Below, piece after piece: positions 11,604-19,827 of a DNA stretch of 64,000 nt. A program made the position numbers and the translations under genes. Source of the stretch: Pelomonas sp. V22 (lineage in GTDB: Bacteria; Pseudomonadota; Gammaproteobacteria; Burkholderiales; Burkholderiaceae_C); contig NZ_JAGIXS010000005.1 in assembly GCF_030014915.1 (NCBI RefSeq), positions 124,001-188,000 of the forward strand, in the 5' to 3' direction. Numbering within the stretch: the stretch's first letter is position 1; every line of letters starts with the position of its first letter. A model generated the notes under the pieces. That model had not been told where the DNA came from. It ran no database searches and saw only the letters and a list, made by a program, of their open reading frames with translations.

Positions 11604-12392
11604 ATGACCCTGGAGTTCTTCAGCGCTACCGACGTCGGCCGCGCGCGTGACAACAACGAAGACTCCGTGGCCATGGAAGAGGCCGTGGGCCTTGCGGTGC
11701 TGGCCGATGGCATGGGCGGCTACAACGCCGGCGAGGTGGCCAGCTCGATGCTGACCTCCTTCATCAAGGCCGAATTGGGCCGCTGGCTGAAGGAATCCGG
11801 CAGCGGCGTGCCGCCCACTGACGTGCGCCGCGCGATGGACATCTGCGTGGACAACGCCAACCGCGCCATCTTCAATGCCGCCAACACCAATCCGCGCTAT
11901 GCCGGCATGGGCACGACCCTGGTACTGGCCGTGTTCCGCGAAGAAGGCCTGCTGCTCGGCCACGTTGGCGATTCACGCGCCTATCGGCTGCGCAATGGCC
12001 AGCTGAGCCAGATCACCCGCGACCATTCGCTCTTGCAGGAGCAGCTCGACGCCGGCCTGCTGACGCCCGAGGAAGCTGTTTTTTCCAGTAACAAGAACCT
12101 GGTCACCCGCGCCGTGGGCGTCGAGGATGCGGTGATGCTGGAGCTGCATCAGCACGAGGTCCAGCCCGGGGATGTCTACCTGATGTGCTCGGACGGCCTG
12201 TCCGATATGCTCGACGACGACGCACTGGCACAGTTGTTGATTAGCCACCCTTCGCTGTCGGAAGCGGCGCAGGCACTGATCGACGCCGCCAATGACATGG
12301 GTGGCAAGGATAATATTGCGGTCGTTTTGGTCCGCGCCGAGGGCCGGGCTCGACCCACGGGTCGTACCTGGTGGCCATTTGGCCGACGCTGA
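11604..12392 (+). CDS. PP2C-family (PPM) serine/threonine phosphatase
   Basis: A 262-residue metal-dependent protein phosphatase that would reverse phosphorylation by the adjacent kinase. The PPM metal-binding motifs are present: GRARDNNEDS near the N terminus, VLADGMGGYNAGE near residue 30, GHVGDSRAY near 120, CSDGLSDML near 195 and KDNIAVVLV near the C terminus. No membrane segment is present. The gene lies 47 bp after the kinase and 69 bp before the FHA gene on the same strand, consistent with one signalling operon. Confidence 0.93.
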   Translation: MTLEFFSATDVGRARDNNEDSVAMEEAVGLAVLADGMGGYNAGEVASSMLTSFIKAELGRWLKESGSGVPPTDVRRAMDICVDNANRAIFNAANTNPRYAGMGTTLVLAVFREEGLLLGHVGDSRAYRLRNGQLSQITRDHSLLQEQLDAGLLTPEEAVFSSNKNLVTRAVGVEDAVMLELHQHEVQPGDVYLMCSDGLSDMLDDDALAQLLISHPSLSEAAQALIDAANDMGGKDNIAVVLVRAEGRARPTGRTWWPFGRR

Positions 12393-12461
12393 GCCCCGCA
12401 AGGGCCTGGTAAGCAGCACCGCATCGGCGCCGGCACGCCGCAGATAACTATGGGGTCAACA

Positions 12462-13121
12462 ATGGGCAAGCTGGTTGTTTCGCTCGATGGAGTGGTGATC
12501 AAGGAGGTGCAGGTCACCAAGGACAAGACCACGCTCGGTCGGCGGCCCTACAACGACATCGTCATCGACAACCTGGCCGTCAGCGGCGAGCACGCCGTGC
12601 TGCAGATGGTGGGCAACGACGTCTTCATCGAAGACCTCAACTCGACCAACGGCACCTACATCAACGGCAAGGCGATCAAGAAGCAGCTGCTGGCCAACAA
12701 CGACATCGTCGAAGTGGGCAAGTACAAGATCAAGTACCTGGTCGAAGACAGCGCCGACTACGAAAAGACCATGATCCTGAAGCCGGGCGCCAATGCGCCC
12801 ACCGGCTTCGGTCTGCCCTCCAGCTTCGGCGCCCTGTCCTCGCCGGCCAGCAGCACCCAGCCTGCGGTGATCAAGGTGTTGACCGGCGCCGCCGCTGGCC
12901 GCGAGGTCAGCCTGACCAAGGTCGTCACCACCGTGGGCAAGCCCGGCGTGCAGGTGGCCTCGATCACCAAGCGCCCCTCGGGCTATGTGTTCGCCCATGT
13001 GGAAGGCGCCCAGCGCCCCAGCGTCAACGGCGCACCGTTGACCGCCGAGTCCGTCGCGCTGCGCAGCGGCGACGTGATCGAGCTGGCCGGCACCCGCATG
13101 CAGTTCGTCCAGAGCGCGTGA
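12462..13121 (+). CDS. FHA-domain phosphothreonine-binding protein
   Basis: A cytoplasmic protein of about 219 residues with an N-terminal forkhead-associated domain: LGRRPYNDIVIDN, then SGEHAVL, then DLNSTNGTYINGK, the phosphothreonine-binding core. A Thr in YEKTMILKPG just after the domain resembles the phosphorylated Thr of other kinase-FHA pairs. The C-terminal half (about 130-219) may be a second, degenerate FHA-like beta domain. The ATG at 12462 is favoured because GGGG lies just before it; an in-frame ATG at 12450 would add four residues. It is the last gene of the kinase-phosphatase-FHA group. Confidence 0.88.
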   Translation: MGKLVVSLDGVVIKEVQVTKDKTTLGRRPYNDIVIDNLAVSGEHAVLQMVGNDVFIEDLNSTNGTYINGKAIKKQLLANNDIVEVGKYKIKYLVEDSADYEKTMILKPGANAPTGFGLPSSFGALSSPASSTQPAVIKVLTGAAAGREVSLTKVVTTVGKPGVQVASITKRPSGYVFAHVEGAQRPSVNGAPLTAESVALRSGDVIELAGTRMQFVQSA

Positions 13122-13285
13122 TGCAAATCACGTGAGCCAGCGGCGCGCCGCGCGCCCCTGGTTCATCTGCCTGTCATGCGTGAACTAGGGCGTGGGCGAC
13201 GCCACGCTCAGCGCGTAAATTCAAGGCCTGTAGCTCCTGTTGCCCCTGTGCCAATCCCTGGCCTCGGAGCCCGCAAGCCCCATCC

Positions 13286-14065
13286 ATGAATATTCGCGTT
13301 CTCGGCTGCTCCGGCGCCATTGCCGCCGGTTACAAGACCACGGCCTTCCTGCTCGACGACGACGTCCTGATCGACGCCGGCACCGGCGTGGGCGACCTCA
13401 CGCTGCAGGAGCTGGCCCGCATCGACCACATCCTGGTCAGCCATTCCCACCTCGACCATGTGCTCGGCATCCCGCTGCTGGCCGACACCGTGCTGCGCCT
13501 GCGGGCCCAGGCCGGGCGCCCGGCCATCCAGGTCCATGCCCTGCCGGAGACGATCGCGGCGTTGCGCGCTCACGTCTTCAATGGCGTGATCTGGCCTGAT
13601 TTCAGCCGCCTCCCGAGCCCGGAAGCGCCGGTGCTGAGCTTTCATCCGTTCCAGGTCGGCGAGCGCCTGAACCTGGGCGGCCGCCAGATCGAGGTGCTCA
13701 GCGCCATGCACACGGTGCCGGCCGTCGGTTTTGCCGTGGATGGCGGCGAGGCAAGTGGCCACTGGGTCTTCACCGGCGACACCGGCCCCAATCCGGCCCT
13801 CTGGCAGCGTCTGGCCGGCATGAAGCTCGCGCACCTGGTGATCGAGACGGCCTTTGGCGACGACGAAAGCGAACTGGCCCGCATCAGCCAGCACCTCTGC
13901 CCGAGCGAGCTGGGCCGCGAGCTGGCGCAGCTGGCCGGCAGCGTGGACGTGCACATCACCCACATCAAGCCCGGTGAGCTCGATGCCGTGATGAGCGAGA
14001 TCGGCGCCCAGGCGAGCCCGCACCGCATCCAGGCCTTGAGTGCCGGGCAGCTGTTGAGCTGGTGA
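13286..14065 (+). CDS. MBL-fold hydrolase, putative 3',5'-cyclic-nucleotide phosphodiesterase
   Basis: A 259-residue metallo-beta-lactamase-fold protein. The metal motif HxHxDH is visible as SHSHLDHVLG near residue 53. Further ligands are His in SAMHTVPAVGF, Asp in FTGDTGP and His in ITHIKPGE at the C terminus. The overall pattern resembles class II cyclic-nucleotide phosphodiesterases rather than RNase Z or glyoxalase II, so cAMP hydrolysis is plausible. It stands alone upstream of the pilin locus. The exact substrate cannot be read from the sequence. Confidence 0.8.
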   Translation: MNIRVLGCSGAIAAGYKTTAFLLDDDVLIDAGTGVGDLTLQELARIDHILVSHSHLDHVLGIPLLADTVLRLRAQAGRPAIQVHALPETIAALRAHVFNGVIWPDFSRLPSPEAPVLSFHPFQVGERLNLGGRQIEVLSAMHTVPAVGFAVDGGEASGHWVFTGDTGPNPALWQRLAGMKLAHLVIETAFGDDESELARISQHLCPSELGRELAQLAGSVDVHITHIKPGELDAVMSEIGAQASPHRIQALSAGQLLSW

Positions 14066-14136
14066 TGACCCGGCATTCGCAGCCCCAGACGGCCGCCGCA
14101 CAGGCGGCCGTTTGCATTGCGGGGCCGCGGCAGGCC

Positions 14137-14203
14137 TGACAAAAAATGTCAGCCTGCCGCCAGGGTGCCGAATCGCGGCAGGCCGACCTGACAAATTCCG
14201 TCA
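14137..14203 (+). promoter_or_regulatory. Two palindromic upstream sites of the pilin promoter
   Basis: TGACAAAAAATGTCA (14137-14151) and TGACAAATTCCGTCA (14189-14203) are related palindromes 52 bp apart, each preceded by a CGCGGCAGGCC block. They lie about 63 and 115 bp upstream of a -24/-12 promoter, a typical distance for sites of a sigma-54 activator such as PilR. The activator is inferred. Confidence 0.6.
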
Positions 14204-14265
14204 GTTCTTTTGGCACTCCCCGCGGGTTCCGTGACCTGCCTCACGAAACAGGCCCTGCGCAGGGC

Positions 14266-14281
14266 TGGCACGGCCCCTGCA
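14266..14281 (+). promoter_or_regulatory. Sigma-54 (-24/-12) promoter of the pilin gene
   Basis: TGGCACGGCCCCTGCA matches the sigma-54 consensus, with GG at 14267-14268 and GC at 14279-14280 in the required 12-bp register. The pilin start is 50 bp further on. Sigma-54/PilRS control of the major pilin is well known in other proteobacteria. Confidence 0.8.
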
Positions 14282-14330
14282 TTCAAGGGGGATGTCTCTA
14301 CCCCCAACCTCATTGCTGCAGGAGTTCCCT

Positions 14331-14795
14331 ATGAAGCGCGTCCAACAAGGTTTCACCCTGATCGAACTGATGATCGTCGTGGCGATCATCGGCATCCTGG
14401 CCGCTGTGGCCATCCCCCAGTACAAGGACTACACGGCCAAGGCCAAGGCTGGCAACGCCCTGTCGGCCGTTGACGCCATCAAGAATGCCGTGGCCCTGTG
14501 CGCCCAGGAAACTGGCACGCTGACTGGCTGCGATTCCGAAACGAACGGCATTCCGAAGTTCACGGCCACCAAGGAAGTGACCACGGCAACTGCCAAGGAC
14601 GGCGTGATCACCGCCACGTTCCAGGCCGCGTCTGAAGTTGGCACCGACCTCGGCGGCACGACGATCATCTTCACCCCCACGGTCGGCTCCAGCGCCGTGA
14701 CCTGGAAGATCGAGGCCAACACGACCTCGACCATCCTGAAGACGGCCATCGAGAAGAACAGCGTTGCTGGCTCCGCTGCCGCCACCGGCACCTAA
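14331..14795 (+). CDS. pilA: Type IV major pilin (PilA/PilE)
   Basis: A 154-residue prepilin. The short leader MKRVQQG is followed by the mature N terminus F-T-L-I-E, with the conserved Glu5, and a hydrophobic helix of about 20 residues, so PilD-type cleavage is expected after Gly7. Two Cys residues in the N-terminal half of the globular domain ([11 protein letters not shown]) could form the disulfide. The rest is rich in Thr, Ala and Ser, offering many possible O-modification sites. AGGAG lies about 6 nt before the ATG. The gene is preceded by a sigma-54 promoter and ends in a strong terminator. Enzymes for phosphoethanolamine and glycan transfer follow. Confidence 0.93.
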   Translation: MKRVQQGFTLIELMIVVAIIGILAAVAIPQYKDYTAKAKAGNALSAVDAIKNAVALCAQETGTLTGCDSETNGIPKFTATKEVTTATAKDGVITATFQAASEVGTDLGGTTIIFTPTVGSSAVTWKIEANTTSTILKTAIEKNSVAGSAAATGT

Positions 14796-14835
14796 GCCAA
14801 CATCAGCGACGAGCGACCTCGGTCGCTCCACCCAA

Positions 14836-14860
14836 GAGGGGGGCTTCGGCCCCCTTTTTC
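14836..14860 (+). terminator. Rho-independent terminator after the pilin gene
   Basis: GGGGGC, loop TTCG, GCCCCC, then TTTTT. It is a compact, stable UUCG-type hairpin about 40 bp after the pilin stop. It separates pilin from the two modification genes. Confidence 0.85.
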
Positions 14861-14882
14861 TCGTTTCAGCCCCACCTCCACC

Positions 14883-16682
14883 ATGGTTCTGACCAGGCGA
14901 GATTCGGCGTTGGCACGCGGCCGTTTGCGGATGGCTCCGGCCTGGCTGTTGCTGCTGCTCCTGCTGCTGTTCCTCAGCGGCCCCATCCTGCTGGATGTTG
15001 GCCTGGCGCTGATGGACAGCGGCAACGAAACACTGCGTTTCAGGCTGCTGCCCCTGCTGCTGCATACGCTGTTGCTTGGCGTGTTGCTGTCGGCCCGTGC
15101 GAGGTTGAGGTCGGCGCTCTGGTTGCTGATGCCGCTGGCCGCCATTGCGCCGTTGGAGTTCTTCTACCTGCTGCAGTTCCGCTTGCCCTCGGGCTTGCAT
15201 GTCTACGGTGTCGTAGCCGACACCGATTGGCAGGAGGCCTCGAGCTGGATGGGGCCTTGGCTCTGGCCTTTCGCCGCAGCCATGGTGTTGCTGCTGGTGA
15301 TGCTGGCCTGGGTCGTGCGCCAGATCCAGCATGGGGACCTGCGCTGGAACCCCCGACTCCGCCGTCTGGTGCTGGGCGGAAGCACCGCGCTGCTGCTGCT
15401 GCTGGCCGGCATCGAGTGGGCGACCCTGGAGGTTGAATCCAAGATGCAGCGCCCGGCCAACGAGTACCTGGCGCATTCGTTGGCGGTGTCCGACCCCGGC
15501 CTGCTCTCCCAGCTGGAGCGCAGCTTCCCCTGGGGCCTGCCGCTTCGCTGGCAGCGTTTTCGCGAGCATCAGCAGGCACTCTCAGCGCATCGGGAGGCCG
15601 CGGCGCGACACGATTTCCATGTCCGATGGCGCGATGCGCAGGACGCCACGCAAGCCCAGGTGGTCGTGATGGTCATCGGCGAGACGGGGCGCCCGGATCG
15701 TTGGCAACTGTTTGGGGCGCCGCGCGAGACGACGCCCAAGCTGTCCGCGCGCCGTGGCATCGTGAGCTTCGAAGATGCAGTCAGCGGCGCCTCCGCCACG
15801 CGCGAAGCCGTGCCGCTGATGCTGACCCGCCGTCCGCCGGCGCAGATGCTGGCGCCACCCAACGAGGCGTCGGTGGTCACTGCATTCAAGCAGGCAGGAT
15901 TCAGGACCTACTGGCTCAGCACCCAAGGCGCCGCAGGGGCCCACGAAACCCCGATCTCGGTGCTGGCCCGGGAGGCCGATGAGCAGCATTTCGTCAACGC
16001 CGTCGATTACCGCGGGGCGGGAGCGCTGGATGGCGAACTGCTGCCCTTGGTTCAAAAGATCCTGGACAAGGGCGAGGCGCGGCAGTTCATCGTGCTGCAC
16101 ACGCTGGGCAGCCACCTGCACTACGCCCACCGCTATCCGCCGAGCTTCGAGCGCTTCAAGCCAGCGCTGGCCCTGCGCGACAAGCCCGACATCTGGCGCC
16201 CCGTTCAGGTGGAAGAGATGCGCAACGCGTACGACAACAGCGTGCTTTACACCGACCACGTGATCGACGCCGTGATCGGCATGCTGGACCATGCCCAGCG
16301 GCGCAGCAGCCTGATGTACGCGGCTGATCATGGCGAGACGCTGTATGACGGCGACTGCAAGCGAGCCGGCCATGGCTTTGCGGCGGCGGTCAACTATCGG
16401 GTGCCGATGTTCGTGTGGCTGTCGGACCGCTGGCAGTTGGACAAGCCGGATGGGCGACGCCAGCTGGAGCGCCTGCGCAGCGAGCCGGTCAGCGCGCTGG
16501 CCGTCTTCCCCACGCTGACCGGGCTGGCCGGCTTCGACATTGCAGCGCCGCACGCCCATGGCGACCTCGGCGCCGCCGAGCGCCGGCCGGCGCCGCGACT
16601 GGTGACCCATTTCGGTGACTTCGACAAGGACCTGCTGGGCAAGCAATGCGACAGCCGGCCAGCCAGCAGCTCGCAGCGCTGA
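14883..16682 (+). CDS. Sulfatase-fold phosphoethanolamine transferase-like protein
   Basis: A 599-residue inner-membrane protein with about five N-terminal transmembrane helices (to about residue 185) and a large periplasmic alkaline-phosphatase/sulfatase-fold domain, the architecture of EptA-type phosphoethanolamine transferases. Likely metal and catalytic residues are E267 in VIGETGR, Thr306 in SATREAVP (the expected nucleophile), His in HTLGSHLHY, and Asp-His-Gly in AADHGETLYDG. Family members modify lipid A, core sugars or pilin. The position between pilin and a pilin O-ligase suggests pilin or glycan as target, but lipid A cannot be excluded. Some signature residues differ from classical EptA. 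Confidence 0.75.
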   Translation: MVLTRRDSALARGRLRMAPAWLLLLLLLLFLSGPILLDVGLALMDSGNETLRFRLLPLLLHTLLLGVLLSARARLRSALWLLMPLAAIAPLEFFYLLQFRLPSGLHVYGVVADTDWQEASSWMGPWLWPFAAAMVLLLVMLAWVVRQIQHGDLRWNPRLRRLVLGGSTALLLLLAGIEWATLEVESKMQRPANEYLAHSLAVSDPGLLSQLERSFPWGLPLRWQRFREHQQALSAHREAAARHDFHVRWRDAQDATQAQVVVMVIGETGRPDRWQLFGAPRETTPKLSARRGIVSFEDAVSGASATREAVPLMLTRRPPAQMLAPPNEASVVTAFKQAGFRTYWLSTQGAAGAHETPISVLAREADEQHFVNAVDYRGAGALDGELLPLVQKILDKGEARQFIVLHTLGSHLHYAHRYPPSFERFKPALALRDKPDIWRPVQVEEMRNAYDNSVLYTDHVIDAVIGMLDHAQRRSSLMYAADHGETLYDGDCKRAGHGFAAAVNYRVPMFVWLSDRWQLDKPDGRRQLERLRSEPVSALAVFPTLTGLAGFDIAAPHAHGDLGAAERRPAPRLVTHFGDFDKDLLGKQCDSRPASSSQR

Positions 16683-16732
16683 AGCCCGCTGCCGCTACAG
16701 TTCAGCCTCCCGCCCTGACCTGAAGCGCCCGG

Positions 16733-18478
16733 ATGCACACCTCGACACCTGCTGACGCAAGAGCCCTGGCGGCATCGTCCTGGCCCATGCTGCTGGCCGC
16801 GGCCCTGCCGCCCCTGCTCGCCTACAACCTCACCCCCTCGGCCACGCTGTTCAATCAGCTGGCCTCGCTGGCGGGTTGGGGTGTGGTGCTGGTTTTGATG
16901 GCGGCGCAGGGCCAGCGATTGGCCGCGCGACTGCCGGCGGCGGGTTGGGCTTTGCTGCTGCTGCTGGCGGCCATTGCTGCCTCGCCGTTCTGGACCGGCC
17001 TGCCGCTGTCGCTCGCCCTCAGCGGCGTGGGCCTCGTGGGTGCGGCCCTGCTGGTGATGCTGGCCGCGGCTGGGCTGTCGGGTGAAGGCCGGCTGAAGGC
17101 CTTTGATGCTTTGGCCGCCGCGCTGCTGCTGGCCGGCGTGGCCAGCGTGGGTGTGTCCCTGGTCCAGGTGTTCGCGCCGCAATGGGCCGATGGCAACTGG
17201 ATCGCGCGCTCGGGCATTGCCGGTCGTGCGGTGGGCAATATGCGGCAGCCCAACCACCTGGCCAGCCTGCTGCTGTGGGCCTGCATCGCAGCCGTCTACC
17301 TGGCCGAGCGCTACGGCGCCTGGCGGCGCACCCGCGCGGTGCTGCTGCCCGTGCTGCTGTTCGCCTTCGTGTTCTGCGTGGTGCTGACGGCCTCGCGCAC
17401 CGGCATGATCGGCGTCGGGCTGCTGGCGCTTTGGGGGGCGCTGGACAGGCTGGACGGCAAGCTGAGCCGGACCAGCCGCATCGCATTGCTGCTGACGCCG
17501 CTGATGCTCTTTGTCAGCTGGGAGCTGATGGCGGCCTGGGCCCATGCCGGCGGCCATGCCTTCGGTGCCGAGTCGCGCCTGGCGGAGGGTGCGGGTTCGC
17601 CGTCGCGCCTGGCCATTCTGCGCAATGCCTGGGCTCTGGTGCTGGCCCATCCGCTGACCGGCGTGGGCTGGGGCGAGTTCAACCTTGCCTGGACCATGAC
17701 GCCGTTTCCAGATCGCCCGGTCGCGTTCTTCGATCACACGCACAACCTGGTGATGCAGCTGATGGTGGAGCTCGGCATTCCGCTGAGCCTGGCGGTGCTG
17801 GGTCTGCTGCTGTGGTCGCTGTGGCGGGCCTTTGCGGCCGGTCGTGCCCAGGTCGGAGAGCAGGGCGCCATGTTGCGCAGTGCCTTCATGCTGGTGCTGA
17901 TGATCGGCCTGCACAGCCTGCTCGAATACCCTCTCTGGTATGCCTACTTCCTGCTGCCCACGGCCTGCGCGCTGGGCCTGTGCCTGGCCTCCGACAAGGC
18001 GCCACCGAGCGCCTCTTTGGGCAGCCACCTGTTGCTGATCGGCGGCTTGCTGCTGCTGTTTGGCAGCGTCGTCGCGCGCTGGGACTACCAGCGCGTGGTG
18101 GCCATCTATGCGCCGGCCGAGAACGCCGGTCCTCTGCAGCAGCGCATCGCCGACGGTCAATCCAGCCTGTTCTTCGCGCCGCAGGCCGAGTACGCGGCCG
18201 CCACCAGCCTTGGAGTCAATGCAGCGGCGTTGGAGGCGTCCAGGCGAACCGCTCATAACTTGATTGATGTGCGGCTGATGATGGCCTGGGCGCAGGCCCT
18301 GCATGCCACCGGCGACGACGACCGGGCGCGCTATGTGGTGCAGCGCTTGAAAGAATTCCGCAGCAGCCAGGGCGACGACTGGCTGGCCGAATGCAGCGCG
18401 GCGCCCGAGCCAGGCGTGCCGCAGCCCTTCCAGTGCGAGCCGCCCAGCCGCGACTACAGCTTCAAGGAGATGCGCTGA
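16733..18478 (+). CDS. pglL: PglL/Wzy-family O-oligosaccharyltransferase (pilin glycosylation ligase)
   Basis: A 581-residue polytopic membrane protein of the O-antigen ligase/Wzy_C superfamily, with about twelve hydrophobic segments and a C-terminal soluble part (about 450-581) typical of PglL. The RQPNHLASLLLW stretch near residue 170 matches the PglL_A signature. DHTHNLVMQLMVELGIP near residue 335 is the Wzy_C loop with a catalytic-type His. PglL transfers lipid-linked glycans to Ser/Thr of pilin in the periplasm. WaaL cannot be excluded by sequence alone, but the pilin context favours PglL. The gene ends 8 bp before the orphan moaC 3' end at the left island boundary. Confidence 0.82.
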   Translation: MHTSTPADARALAASSWPMLLAAALPPLLAYNLTPSATLFNQLASLAGWGVVLVLMAAQGQRLAARLPAAGWALLLLLAAIAASPFWTGLPLSLALSGVGLVGAALLVMLAAAGLSGEGRLKAFDALAAALLLAGVASVGVSLVQVFAPQWADGNWIARSGIAGRAVGNMRQPNHLASLLLWACIAAVYLAERYGAWRRTRAVLLPVLLFAFVFCVVLTASRTGMIGVGLLALWGALDRLDGKLSRTSRIALLLTPLMLFVSWELMAAWAHAGGHAFGAESRLAEGAGSPSRLAILRNAWALVLAHPLTGVGWGEFNLAWTMTPFPDRPVAFFDHTHNLVMQLMVELGIPLSLAVLGLLLWSLWRAFAAGRAQVGEQGAMLRSAFMLVLMIGLHSLLEYPLWYAYFLLPTACALGLCLASDKAPPSASLGSHLLLIGGLLLLFGSVVARWDYQRVVAIYAPAENAGPLQQRIADGQSSLFFAPQAEYAAATSLGVNAAALEASRRTAHNLIDVRLMMAWAQALHATGDDDRARYVVQRLKEFRSSQGDDWLAECSAAPEPGVPQPFQCEPPSRDYSFKEMR

Positions 18479-18485
18479 CGCTGAG

Positions 18486-18591
18486 TCAGAGCGCTGCCTT
18501 CCACTCGCCGCTCTTGCCGCCCTGCTTCTCCAGCACGCGGATCTGCTCCATCACCATGCCGCGGTCGGCGGCTTTACACATGTCGTAAATG
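18486..18591 (-). pseudogene. moaC: Orphan original 3' end of moaC at the left island boundary
   Basis: On the minus strand this piece encodes the C-terminal 34 residues of MoaC, from I-Y-D-M-C-K to GEWKAAL and stop. It is the displaced native end of the gene whose body is now at 47023-47505. It has no start codon of its own; upstream frame sequence comes from the island. The native gene would have converged with pglL, 7 bp away. Confidence 0.92.
18495..18591. repeat. attL: left copy of the 97-bp moaC repeat
   Basis: All 97 bases are identical to 47032-47128. The repeat begins at codon Ala158 and ends at the last base of codon Thr126 of moaC, read on the plus strand. It therefore covers the whole gene end downstream of the catalytic Asp-Met-Cys-Lys region. 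Confidence 0.93.
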
Positions 18592-18622
18592 CTCTCTATG
18601 AGAAGCGGGCTCTCTAAGCAGT

Positions 18623-18642
18623 GTTGATCCACGGGTGATCCA
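18623..18642 (+). promoter_or_regulatory. Possible left arm-type integrase site
   Basis: GTTGATCCACGGGTGATCCA, itself containing two TGATCCA half-sites, matches 18 of 20 bases at 46894-46913 near the other island end, in the same orientation. It lies between attL and the integrase start. Paired sites at both ends of an element are typical of arm-type integrase or excisionase sites; this role is inferred. Confidence 0.5.
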
Positions 18643-18663
18643 ACCTCAACCGGGATCATTCGC

Positions 18664-19827
18664 ATGTCATCGATTTTTGAACGCAACGGCCGCTTCCTAG
18701 TTCGTGTGCGGCGCCAGGGGTATCCAACCGCGACCAAGACCTTTACGCGCCGAAGCGATGCTGTTTCCTGGGGGCGGCGCGTAGAGGCCGACATGGAGGC
18801 TGGCCGCTGGCAATTGGCAACCAAGAGAGTCCCTACGCTCTGCGAGGTAATCCAGGAGTACCGACAAGTCGTCGCCCCGAGGCAGAAGGGCGCTCTGACC
18901 TACCGATACCGGTTCGACGAGCTGGCAAGGCTGCCCTTTTCGAGCAAGCCGGTGAACGAGGTGCTGCCGGCAGACGTCGCTCGCTGGCGCGATCAGCAAT
19001 TGCATCAGCACAAACCGTCGACGGTCGCCCGTAAGCTGGCCATGTTGAGCAGCATCTTCAGCTGGGCCTGGCGGGAGCGTGGTTGGGTTGCCGGGAATGT
19101 GCTGTCTGCAGTCAGCAAGCCCCGGCAAGGCGAGGGCCGGGCGCGAACGCTAACCAGTGAGGAAATTGACTGGTTGCTCCAGGCAGCACTTACGAGCAAG
19201 GCGAAGTGGCTGCACCCTGCTCTCGTCGTCTTAATGTGCAGCGCCATGCGACGAGGCGAACTTTGCTCGTTGCGCCGGCAGGACATTGACTTCGAGGCTG
19301 CCACTGCGCACTTGAGTGATACCAAGAATGGCTCGGCCCGGGATGTACCGCTGTGTCCAGACGCGTTGAGTGCCATGCGCCAGCTGTCTGCAGCAGCGGA
19401 GGCTGAATGTCGCGACCTGCTGGTACCGATCGGTCCGTGTGGAAGCATGTCGACGAGGTTCACGGTAACGGTCCGTCGGGCCCAACGAATGTACAAGGAT
19501 GTCTGCCTGGAGCAGGGTCAGGAGCCTCAGGATAGGTTTTTGAGCGATCTTCGGCTTCACGACCTACGGCACCATGCTGTCACGGCGTGGACGGCCACAG
19601 GCGCCCTTTCCTTGGCCGAGCTGATGAGTATCAGCGGTCACAAGTCGACCCGGATGTTGATCCGGTACACGCACCTACAGGCGAAATCCGTCGCCGCGAA
19701 ATTGGCCTCCCTGCCCGCACAGGCGAGGCGTGCCACCACACCAAACCGCCCCGGAGTCGGACCAGCAGCATGCTCGCCAGACCCGGATGAGTGTTTAGAT
19801 GAACAGAGGCGCATCGCAGCGACCTAA
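18664..19827 (+). CDS. Tyrosine recombinase (site-specific integrase)
   Basis: A 387-residue phage-type integrase, expected to insert and excise the island at the moaC 3' end. The N terminus is an Arg-rich arm-binding-like part (about 1-60), followed by a SAM-like core-binding domain (about 60-150) and the catalytic domain. The catalytic residues are intact: Arg196 in SAMRRGEL, His297 and Arg300 in LHDLRHH, His324 in SGHKS and nucleophile Tyr333 in IRYTHL. The gene reads away from attL into the island. The C-terminal 50 residues beyond the catalytic domain are low complexity and probably variable. Confidence 0.95.
   Translation: MSSIFERNGRFLVRVRRQGYPTATKTFTRRSDAVSWGRRVEADMEAGRWQLATKRVPTLCEVIQEYRQVVAPRQKGALTYRYRFDELARLPFSSKPVNEVLPADVARWRDQQLHQHKPSTVARKLAMLSSIFSWAWRERGWVAGNVLSAVSKPRQGEGRARTLTSEEIDWLLQAALTSKAKWLHPALVVLMCSAMRRGELCSLRRQDIDFEAATAHLSDTKNGSARDVPLCPDALSAMRQLSAAAEAECRDLLVPIGPCGSMSTRFTVTVRRAQRMYKDVCLEQGQEPQDRFLSDLRLHDLRHHAVTAWTATGALSLAELMSISGHKSTRMLIRYTHLQAKSVAAKLASLPAQARRATTPNRPGVGPAACSPDPDECLDEQRRIAAT

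Noticed and set aside
18486-18824. 112-codon minus-strand frame ending in MoaC sequence
   Set aside because: It is a chance fusion of island sequence, antisense to the integrase start, with the orphan moaC 3' end. It has no promoter or ribosome site and is annotated as a gene remnant instead.
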